DNA of 64,000 nt from NCBI GenBank assembly GCA_022494885.1, contig JAGVSM010002869.1, positions 124,001 to 188,000 of the forward strand, in the 5' to 3' direction. Position numbers and translations under genes: made by a program. The notes beneath the pieces are model-generated. The model made no database searches. It was not told the DNA's origin and worked only from the letters and a program-made list of their open reading frames with translations. Every line of letters starts with the position of its first letter. Within the stretch, counting starts at the first letter, position 1. Source of the DNA: Micrasema longulum (taxonomy: Eukaryota > Arthropoda > Insecta > Trichoptera > Brachycentridae). Shown here one piece after another: positions 36,901 to 48,900 of the stretch.

Positions 36901-39900
36901 ACTAAATTTTCATGAACACATTGACTATATCATTAACAAATCTCTTGGATTCTTTGGATATGTTATATATAGAGCTACATCCGATTTTGAAAACATATTA
37001 ACTCTAAAATCACATTACTGCTCATTGGTTTGTCCCATTCTTGAATACGCCTCTGTAATATGGTCTCCTTCATATGTTACTCATATAAATCGCATCGAGT
37101 CAGTTCAGCATAAATTTATAAGAAAAATTACATACAAACTAGGAATCACAAGACATCACTATAACTATACCGACATGGAACTTTTCCTGAATATATCCAG
37201 TCTCTCACAACGTCGATTTAATGCAGATTTAATTTGCATGTTTAGGATAATTTGACGTCCCGACTATTCTCCAACAAATATTTCTTAATGTTCCTTCACG
37301 TAGACTCATAAATAATGAAATTCTGTTCCTCGGTCATCATAAGACTAATTATGGTTTCCATGCGCCTCTACCCAGAATGATTAGATTTGTAAATTAAAAT
37401 CAAGATCTTAATTATTTTTATTGTAAATTGAGTTTTTTTTACAAATAGGCTGAAGAAATATTCCCAATAAATTGACAGTATATTTGTAGAATTAACCTGG
37501 ATTCCAAGCCTGTCTAATGTATTAACTTATCTTTGCTTATCTTTGTTGTATTCCTTCTATTATTTGTTACTGTATTATTATTGTTTTTCGTTATATAATT
37601 TGTTTAAATTGGACATTGTCCATAAATTTGTATAATAAACTAAAATAACTTAATTTGAGATAATTTTACAATAATTAAGATTTTTAAATCCGTCTCCGAA
37701 AAACGCTTTTGAAGCGTGCACATTCAAATAAATTAAATGCTTTAACGGTAAAAGAAATACCATAAAGATTTTCGTCGCAACAAGTTAATTTTGTGTTTCT
37801 ATGATTTACCCAAATGTTACGAATTTGGAGCATTGTAAATAACAGTGCCAGAAAATTTTGACCAAGTTGTGGAGAGCGAGGCTCGAACCTCGGGCCCCTG
37901 ATCCTTGAGTCCGGGACATTACCAAGGGATCACAATTCTGTTCAATTCATTTTTATCATTCGAAATGTCTCAAAATTTTCGGTGCAAAAGAAAACAACTT
38001 TTGGAATAACAGTTTAAGATTAGCTGAGAGAATTCATGTGGGACGAATCGGGTGGAGGGCAAAAATACCACGTGGGAGATCAAAGGGGAAGGGGAAACCC
38101 ACGTGGGAGTGCGGACCTGTTCCTTAGGAATACGTTCCCTTTCAAATAGCGACAGGCTCACTTTGTACCAATTTGTATCGAGTAATAAAACGAACACAGT
38201 CCAAAAGAAATGAGGCGGAGTACTTGGGCTGTCCACTTCGATTCGGAGCCAATAGTTATTTCGGGAGATTATTCAACCGAAGTGTAGATATTGGTACTAT
38301 TATATTATTATGACCTCATAAAACGATTTCTGGTGCGCTTAGGACGAATATTATAGCTGTAAATTACAGATATGTGTTTGGAAATATTTAGATCATGTTA
38401 TGTAAATATGGAGACCTTCCTTTAATATTACAAATGATAGGTATACTAACAGGCATTCCTGAAAATAATTCAATAATTTATATAACTACAACACAAGTTT
38501 GTCAAAAACCTTGCAGCCTTCATGAATCTATATGCCGATTAAATTTATAGAAGAGGTTAACCAGAAGTTTTAATGGGAAACAATACAAAATTTTCATTAC
38601 CTATAAAGGAACACAACAAAAATTATATTAAATTAAAAATAAATTTAAAATAAATAAAATTAAATTATTACAAAAATTATCTTTGAAACAACAGACCTGT
38701 GGAAGGTATCTTTACATCCCTTTGATATTATTATATTACTGTTCACAATGTTACTTTACTGTAACAATTCTTAATGTTCTTTATTTTATGACTTTTTTAT
38801 TTAGGACATTTGAATTTTAAAATACAGTGTATCAATTATCTTCAAATTTCAATTCCTAAATACTATATGTTGATATAAATTGGGTACCTTTTACTAACTT
38901 ATATCTGTATACTTTCTTATTATTTTTACTACGACTGCTTTTATTTGGTTACCTACCATTTTAAGTTGAAATTATTAATACTTCGCTGTTAATATTAATC
39001 ATAATGACATCCCTATTTTTTTCTCTACCTGTAATTATTTTTTAGTGTTATGTGATATTGTTAATATTAATTTCATTCTTCTCTTTTTTGTTTCTTAACA
39101 TTTTTTGGTCTTTTCTACATTTAAACATGTTAATTTAACCGTATATTTAAAGCAAAGTTTTTATTATACAATCTTATTTTTTTCTTATTAGTATTTAAAG
39201 AATCAACTTTGTGGTCAAACTTATTAATAAATGTTATTAAATATTTGTATATAACCACTTACCGATTATTCAATGTCTATCGGTTTCGACACGTACCCGT
39301 AACGTATATAATATAGTCCATTATACGATGTTCCATTGTAATAGTCACCCTATACCTATTGAACTCACGCCCCTCCCTCTCTTTTTTCAAACATTTCTCC
39401 CAAAAAATAAAATTTATCAATTACCTAATCAGTGCATGAGAGGGTTACTTATTAAAATGCATGTTGGTTTTATATTCCCGAGAGTCCCGACTAGAGAGAG
39501 ATTAGATTAGAGTCCCGACTTAACACGGAATTTTTAACAAGTCGGGACATAAAAAACATATAATTGTGTCTATGTAAAATTGTGTATTTTGTGAATTAAA
39601 TAAATAAATAAATATTTTTGTGCAAGAACTATAGTGAAGGTGTATAGTGGGTTTTGCATGTTGGTATAATTGGTATTCTGATGAAGAGACGGGTACGTCT
39701 TGAAACCGGTAGGCATAGAAAAGTGGTTATATACAAATATTTAATAAAATTTAGTTATTTTTTTCTGCCTAAAAATTAATGTGAGAAAAAATACGCTTTT
39801 GTTCTCTCCAATACAATATATTTCATGTGTACCTTATGTTGTTTCTAATACGTAAACATTTTGTTTTTTTTATTTCTGCTTCATCTTAACTTATTTCTAT

Positions 39901-42900
39901 TTCCTACTTTTATTTTTATTTTTGCGAGTAAAAAAAACCTCGAGTTTTGGATGATTTCAAATATTATGAATATAATAATTATTACGTTTTACAAAATTTC
40001 TGACTGTATATTTATGTATTTAAAACATATAAAAGCCTACATGGCGTTTAAATAAATAAATAAATAACATGCATGAGTACAGACATAAGATAATGATATA
40101 AAATAAAGTTTTTATTTTATTTATTTAACTTTTTGTACATAATGTTAATTGTACATTGGCGGGCTTATTGCCAAATGACATTTTCTTCCAATCAACCAAC
40201 CAAAAAAATAAAAAAGCTAAAGATACATAAAAATAGAAATAAATGTATTTGTGTATAAATTATCTTAAATCAATACCCTTACTCAATGGGGAAAAGGAAA
40301 AAAGAAGAACAGGAAAGGAGGAGAGATTAAAGAAGAGAAAGGAGGTGTTTCTTCAGATGTGATTTAAACAGAGATACTGTAGTAACAACTTTGACGGTGG
40401 ATCGGAGATGATTCCACAGTCGAGCCGCATGGACACTATGAGTTCGAGAAGAAAGAGGAATTGTGGGTGGGTATTAAAAGAGTGCCTTGAGAATTAGAAC
40501 GAAGAGTTAAACCATGAACTGATAAGCGTCGAATTTTTTTCGGAGGTATATAGGAGCGTTAGGACTATGAAGTACATTGAACAGAAGTGAGAGGGAGTGA
40601 TAGTCTCTCCGCTGTTTATTTTTGAGCCATTTTAGTTGCCTACGATAATCATTACGAATAAACACAAAATCCCACCAAGACTCTTCATGTGGCCTGTTGG
40701 TAAAGATTTAACAATAATAAAATAATCCTAGTTAAAACAAAAAATCTTTATATCTACACAATAACAAACTTACATATAATTAATTAAAAAAATATTTTTT
40801 ACATCAATTTATATAAAAGCATACTTTTTGATACTCCATGAATATAAAAACTCTTGGTCGAGTGGCCAATTCTTTGATTTACTCTTGCTTCATGCTAAAA
40901 TCATTATTAAAATTAATACCTGAATCATTTAAATGATTTTACGCCCAGCAAATCCGACAAAAAACTAAGCAACATTGACATTTTGTATGAAGCAATTTAT
41001 ATTGTTTAATTATAGAAAAAACCAACGCGAACGGTTCATTACTGATTGTCACACCATAATGGTTGTTGATCGATAGAATGTCAATCATTGATTGGACGTC
41101 TGATTACTCAGAGACGTATATTCGATACAGCAATTAACAAAATAATACATAACAATACTTTTATAAATAAACTTTGATATGGTTTTGATTAATACAAATA
41201 TCAGAGGTTAAGTATCAACATTTACTGAAGTATATGACGGTCGAAAAAGGTTGGCTTCAGACTGAAGAAATTAAATTAAAATTTGACTGAGGAGATATTC
41301 TCTCAAAACTATGACAAAAGTTCAATTTATCGCAACCACTAGTACACATTAACTGCACATATAAATAGTGTGGTGAGAGATTTTTTTGAAAAATATATGT
41401 AAATCAAAACACGTAGTACTTTATATAATTGGTACACATATTATTTATATTTTTATGTATTTCATTGCTTTATATTGTGTTTTATTATATATTATACTAT
41501 ATTATATATGTTTAAGTAACATGTATATACTTTATATTTGTATAATAACGATTTTTAATTTCTTACATTTGATAAGCTAGGCATTTATAATTAAATTTTT
41601 TTATTTTATTTATTTTTTATTTATTATTTACATACATTATTACATTTTTATTATTTTTAAAAACATTTTTTACAGGACTCACTAAGTCAATTAATATGGC
41701 TTGTCGGTAAAGATCCTTTACATTAAATCATTTGATAACACTACATAGTTGTATAATTATAATTAATACTAACTTAAATATAAGGAGCGAAAAAAAAGTA
41801 CATATAATTTATGTTTTCAAATAATATTTGGAAAAATGTAAAGAAAGCAAAAAATAAGTTAATGATATCGCAATTATAATATAAAAAATAAATACAAAAC
41901 CGGAGTACCAAAATTTAAAACAGAAGTGTGTACGAATTTTATAGGCACAAAGTTTAGTTTAGAAAGTAGTTTTAGTTTTAGTTTTTCTTTTTTATGTTAT
42001 TGTTTTATTAGTATAGGACTACTTATGCTCTCAAGATAAAAAATCTCCATCTTAGAACAGGCTGAGCCATGTTAGATGGAGACTATCATAAACAGAGAAT
42101 ACTCCGTTTTCATTTTACATTAATTAGTTTTATATAGTTTTTTTTTTATTATTTTTTATTATTAACTTTTTAAAATCATTCTTATGTTGTTGAAATTCCA
42201 TTTGTCGATGCGTTTTGAAGCTGCAATACTTTTTGTGATGTTAACTATCATTTATCTTTATCATATTATGTAAATGTTATCAATTATCAAATATCTAAAT
42301 TTAGTAAATGGGGTCTAGAATTTCAACCGTAAATGCGCTCAGTAGCTGCAAGACTTGTTGTTATCTAACTTCCAATTTTATAAATTTGCTTTTTATTTCG
42401 TTTTTAAAATATCACTTAAACTCTAAACTTCATTGTCAAATCATTTTTTTAAAAATAAAAATGTAAATAGGGGCTAGATTTCTTATTGTCCATGCGCTCT
42501 GTAGCTGCAACACATTCTGTTATCTAGCTCATGTATATCATAATTGGAGACGAGGAACTAGAATCCCAACCGTCCATGCGCTCTGTAGCTGCAAGACGTG
42601 TTGGGATATTTATTTATGGTACAGCGCCCTTGAGGTGATTTTCACAAAAATGGCGCTATATAAATTATCCAAACATTATTATTATAGATTCCCTGTTATT
42701 AAGTATGTATACTAATTTTTTGCAATAAATCTAGAAAATACTTTTTTTTTTGAAAAATGCTGTCTACTTATAAATACGTATCGGGTGTAAACAAAAGTTG
42801 TCTCCGTTTTTTTTTCAAATCAAGAGAACAGGATACAGCAACAAAAAATTGCAACAAATTAGTCAAAAATGTATTCTCCTTCATTATTTTACAAATTAGT

Positions 42901-45900
42901 AAATAATAGCATTTTCACCGTACTGTATCTAAAACGAACACACTAATGCGATTTTAATATTTTTTTTAAATAAATATTTGCGTTCTTAAGATTTCCCCAA
43001 ATATTATATTTTGAGGGCCATTTTCAACGAGTTGTAAATAACTCACTCGTAGAATTAAGAATAGTCCAGAAACCGCATACGAGCATCAAACAGAAGGCGA
43101 CTAAACTACTCACAAATGAGTAGTTTTACGTTTTGACTCATTAGTTTCTTTGTAGACGTCGCTCAGTACGCAACTCCTGATTTGAATTTAACTATGCCGT
43201 GTTGTATCCTTTTAAAGTGTAGAAATACTGCTAGGATCTTAAAGAAACAGGATGGGATCACATTTCATGTGTAATTAGCAAATAAATATGTAAGTAGCAA
43301 ATACATAACTTAAAAATTGAATTATTTTTCCATCTGTCAAATTGTCGAAGAAAACAAAATGAACATTTCGTTAGTGTTGCCAGGGTAATATTTTTGTTTA
43401 CCTTACTTTGCTCATCTTATGAGAGAAGTAATGAAAATTGGACCTCGGATTAAACAACTCTGTGGTGGCATTTGACCGACATTATCCTTAAAACGTCAAA
43501 TATTATTTAACATGATATAAAAATATCCGTTTTAAGTAAAATAAAATTTGTTTTATATTTTTAATTTAAAGTTCGTTAATTCAATTACTCTTATTAAATG
43601 ACCCTTTACTTATCTACTCTGTTGTGTCAATCAATATTTCCGCGTGCACAATAACATTTTAGAGAAATTAATAGATTGCTTTTTTTTACCTTACATTTGT
43701 GTTATGATTATATTTTTTTCCCATCGGGCAACATTACACGGCGACGTCACGAATGCGCGCGGCGAATGTAGGGCATAGTGGGGGGATTTTTGGACACAGT
43801 CCGATGTATTCAAATATGATTCTACGCTCCTTCTGGACTATTCTTAATTCTATGAACTCACTATTAGAAAATGAGAATTAAGTTGGGGTAGAGTGGGATT
43901 CGAGCCACGGACCTTGGAGTCGTGAGTCTGAGACACTAGTCACGGGACCACAAACCGATTCATATGGTGATTATTCTGTGTCTGGGCGGATAAAGAATAC
44001 AGATCTGAGTGTAAAAAAGAACCAATGCAGTGCCCTATGTAACATTATGTGCGGAAAGGGAATGATGATGATATCATAAAACAATATGATTTGATTATGA
44101 TTTTTGGATAAGAAAATAATGTAGTCTAGCCCTTTACAGAATCAAGCAAGTGCCCACTTATCTATAAAAAAAAAACATTCGTCCTAAATTAACGAATAAA
44201 AAATACATCCGAATAATGTGAAACCAAATGTTATGTGGGCATAAGAAAATGATCGTGCGGCGTGAAATAAATCACGTTTACTCGATCGCTTTCAAAACTA
44301 TGTTTAGTTCAGTTGCTGGAAAGATGAAATGTGAAGTCGTATATACAATACTACACGAGCACGTCTAGCGGTAGCATCTATACTATAGTGCTACGTGCTA
44401 CAGTGCGTTAGTGGTTAGCGGCAAGAGTGTTGATCTCCCTTCGCTTCTATTTCGATCTCGGTAATAAATCTTACAATTTCCCGTCAACGCGACGAGCTGG
44501 TTTTCGACTAAATGGACCAGGAAAGCACCCGCCAAAGTAGACTAAAGTGGTTTCAAAATATTCATTAGGGCTGAGAAAAGATATTCAGAATCAACATAAA
44601 TGGCCATAAAATGGTCACAATAAAATTGTACGATTTCTTATGGGCCTGCCCTGCCACACACTCGACGAGTGGCATGGGAAGTAGCGAGGAAAGGAGGCAG
44701 AGACGTAGTGTGGCAACATTACACGACATGCCGCACGTCATGCTTCACGCCGTGTCCACCGCTCCCTATTTTGTCGGATTTTTGAGCGCTAGTCAAAGGA
44801 CCGGCAATACGAGGGCGAGTGGCTGGCCACATAATCGCGCGGTCGCAGTACGCATCGAGCGCTCACACAAGATGCAAGCGTCATTTTTGAATTATGTATA
44901 TTTCTTTGTATGAAATTGATATGATTAGCTATACTAAAAATGCTTAGCGCGCACGCTGTCACATTTTTATCGTCCATTGTATAGCAAAGACAAATGACAA
45001 GTTCGGAGAGTCGCGATTAATTGCGCGAGTAGAGCAGTGTGTGGGCAGAGAGGGCAACATCGGGCGAGAGGGCGGCAGCGCGAGGAGCATAGTGATTAGT
45101 GATGAGCAGCGCAAGTGGCGGGGCTGTTAAATGAAACATGACCTCATTTAAAACATTAACTTTTCCGAGCCTGAAGGTGAAAAAATCCGCGAGTTCCTGA
45201 GGGGGGTACCAGGAATACCCCAGCTAAAATGCTATAAATACGACTTTTAAAAAAATTGTTATGAATGTCAGGGTAGTGTTTATAAAACTGTTTTTATAAC
45301 ATTTCGAGTTTTCTGCGAAATTCACAAAATTTCTGAATTAATAATTAACCACTTAAACTGGGACTATGAAATATTCTAGAGTAAAAACACGCTTTTAAAT
45401 AAATATTTAATATCAACCATGTAGGGAATCGAACCCGAGACTTAATTACATAGTTACGATTCTATTATACCTTCTAAATAAAATACAAATTAATGCAGGA
45501 TTGAGAACACTCAGACATCGGGAAATATTTAAACTGCCTTTATTTTCAAATAATGCTACATACCACACACCTATGGCCCGCATGTGTCGGGAATATAATA
45601 TATACTGCCGAAACAATAAAATTGTCATTTTTCATGATACTCTCTCAGCTTTTGCGAATAATCTCTTAGGAATAAATTTTATTCAATAAGTAAACACGTA
45701 CAACTTATTTTTTTATTGCATTGTATCCTGTATAAACAAAAATATTAAAAAATATGTATTACAACTTAACGTATAAATCTATTTTGTGTAATTCTATAAT
45801 TGAAGATATATATGCATCTTAAATTATTTCGACGAATACTTTTAAATTGTATGTTTTCTAGTATGTATCTTTGTTGAATTACCTAATAAAATAAAAATAA

Positions 45901-48900
45901 AATTAAATACCTATAATATGTCAATATTTGCCATTTATTTTCTTAAATTAAACGGTTTAAGTAGTTAGGAAGAAAAAACGCGGAGGACGCCTAATACGGC
46001 ACAAGTAGAAGATTTGAGAATAAATTTACTATGATTAACATACAATAAATAAGTAAATTAATGATTTCAAAGTCATTTTTCCTAATCGATTTGGATTAAT
46101 ATTTTTTACTGATTACGAGAACTAAATTGCAAATTAATTGCACGATGCACTTTTGAAATAAATAACGAAAATTGTTTCGTAAAATCGATAATTTCTATCA
46201 TGTTCTGTTTTGAAACCCTTGAGGAAACACCTGCTGTAGAGATTACACGCAGTGTGTCCGGAGTTAGGAGGGGAACAGTATTTGGATTAGCGATTAAATC
46301 CCAAGATATCGGATGTGGAGCGGATGTGTGGCGTATTACTGCGTGATGATGGATGGCTTCAGGGGACTCCTCGGGAAGGTGTGACCTCGCCAGAAACGTT
46401 AGCACGTACGAATTCTCAAATCGTCCGACCTTTTCTCCAATTTCTGATTTGAATTTACTACGGTGCAATGATAAATGCAAGCGTTTGAAGTTTCATACTA
46501 ATCAGAGGATAGCGAAAATATTGGTCACTTGGGTGAATTAACATGCAACTAAGGTCCTAGACTTACGTTGGTACAGTAGAACTCCAATTATCCGAATCGA
46601 TTGGGACCAGACCCCATTCGGATAATCGAAAATTTGGATAATTGGATATTAAAAAAAAAGGTACATTTGAAATTATTACTGCATGTATGATGAAAATGAA
46701 TGTTTGAAAATGACAAATGAGCGTTTAATTGACTAAATGAAAAGGCAACACTTTCACAAAATTCTAAAAAAAATATATATATATATATTCAAATATTGCA
46801 TTTAATTAGGTACCTAGGTACTTGTTTATGGTTGAATTCCTAACTAACTAACTAACTAACCATCACGCCATTTCTCCGGAGGGGTAGGCAGAGAGGATAG
46901 AACGCCACACCACTCTGTCCTGGCACACTTCCTTTGCTTCCTTCACATTCATACATCTTCTCATGCACGCACGTCGATTATTCCGACTTTTCACATGACT
47001 TCCATGAATTCCAAAGCTTAAAATAATTCATTTTCAAATATAGAATTATTTTTGTACATGTGAACTCTGCGCTACTTAACAACAGCGGTACACTATTTGT
47101 TTCTGGCTAGTATTACCAAGAATGGTAAAATCCATCATAAATGAAAAAAAAAACCAACAGCGGCGCATTTTGTGTAAAATTTTTTCAAAAATGTATCAAA
47201 TGTCAGTTGAAATTATTTAAGCAAATAATTTAGTAAAAAAATCCATTAAAAATAAGTAAATATGTAGAAATTAAGAAATTGTAAGGAAATTAATCAATCA
47301 AATCCATTATAATTAATTTATGTTTGTAAATGTTAAAATACAAACTTTTTTAGTTTACGAAAAAACTTCAGTTCGATGAAAAACACACATTGGCTTTCAA
47401 CTTTTTTTCTGATGGACATATTGAAGATATTATTTTTTACAAACAAAATAAAACGTAAATTAGATTATTTTGCAAAAAATCGCATGCAAATTGATCCGGT
47501 AGTTATTGAGTCTATAAATGACAAACATACATACATTTATTTTTATATACATAGATTTACATATAATATTTACACATTTTTTATTACAGGACTCACCGCC
47601 GATTTATATGGCTTGTCGGTGAAGATCCTCTACATTAAAAACATATAATTACATAGTATGTGCAATGTTTAATTATGTACCTTAAAGGATAAACCACGGG
47701 AGTCACATTGAACGAAATGTTCATGAAATAAGATTTTGTGATTGTGCGATGTGCATCATAACTTATGAACCAAATAAGATCATTTTAATCTATAAAGAAC
47801 TTCCAATATAAAATACTTGTTATTTTGATAGTAAAATTACATATTCAATAGTATAACTGGGACTTCGGACTACTGACGTTTTATGCATTAAAACATAGTG
47901 GACTTCAGATTTTTATTTCAAATTGAAAAATCATTTTATGACGAAAGTGGACTGCAAACCAGGCGAGAGAAGTGTGCTTGTCAATTTAATTGATGGATGC
48001 ATCGAGAAAATAGGAAACTGGATGGCTGAAAACAGACTAACATTAAACCCATCAAAAACTGAACAACTATGGGTGGCTTCAGCCAGACGACATAATTTGA
48101 TCCAGGATGCGGTCCTACCCAATGTAGGGAGTACCGCTTTACCCACCGTTAAACTACTGGGAGTTTTACTCAATTCTGACCTTTCTCTTGACGCTCAAAT
48201 TAGTAAAACGATAAGTTCATGCTTCTACCAGCTGAGACAAGTTAAATGAAAAAATAACTTAAAACCCACTTGTTCTCTAAATCATTTGAATAAATCCGCA
48301 GCATGTGACAACAAAATAAATTATTTTAATTAAATTACAAATTTAAAAGAATCACTATGTAAAGCGCCCTTGAGGTATTTTATTACGAAAATGGCGCTAT
48401 ATAAGTTATCCATAATAATAATAATTAAGTGTTTTATTCAAGTAAAATATAGCTTATTGCGATAATTTCTGCATTTTAAACATTAAAACGGCAAAAAATG
48501 TACTCCCGTGTTTTATCCTCTAAGGCATAGAATTCAATTTGACCTCAAATTTAAGTAATTGAGTAAAAATAAATATTTTATCATTACACGCTACGGATTT
48601 ATTCAAATATTCAGGTAATTTAATCAACTAACTCGACATAAAATTCTCAAGGATATAATTTTTACTGACCGACCGTAACCAGATTTCAAAGTAGAACTTC
48701 GTTTATCCGAATTGCAGTTAGACTCCAGACATCCGGATCGTAGCCAGGTTATCAAAAAATGAAGATGTTATAATAACAAAATTTGTTAAATGTTTAGCTA
48801 ATTACTAAAAGGGGGCGCGGGCGGCCGGCGCGCCAGCCAGCCGTTTCTTAGTCTGGGTCTGGACGTGGGTAAGTTTTTAATGTGATTCCAATTCGCTGTA

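Larger units (their letters stand above)
39226..39755. mobile_element. Two inverted Penelope-like end fragments
   Basis: The 25-bp word ATTAAATATTTGTATATAAC(CACTT) at 39237-39260 is reversed at 39721-39745. Inside each copy lies ACGGGTACGT...GAAACCG. Inverted partial copies carrying a hammerhead-type motif are a property of Penelope-like elements; no reverse transcriptase part remains. Confidence 0.5.

Noticed and set aside
42180..42610. CRISPR-like array
   Set aside because: Units are diverged and irregularly spaced, the genome is eukaryotic, and the run ends in a LINE 3' end.
44611..44913. 100-codon frame in the GC-rich island
   Set aside because: Frame length is expected by chance at higher GC; no motif and no conserved pattern.
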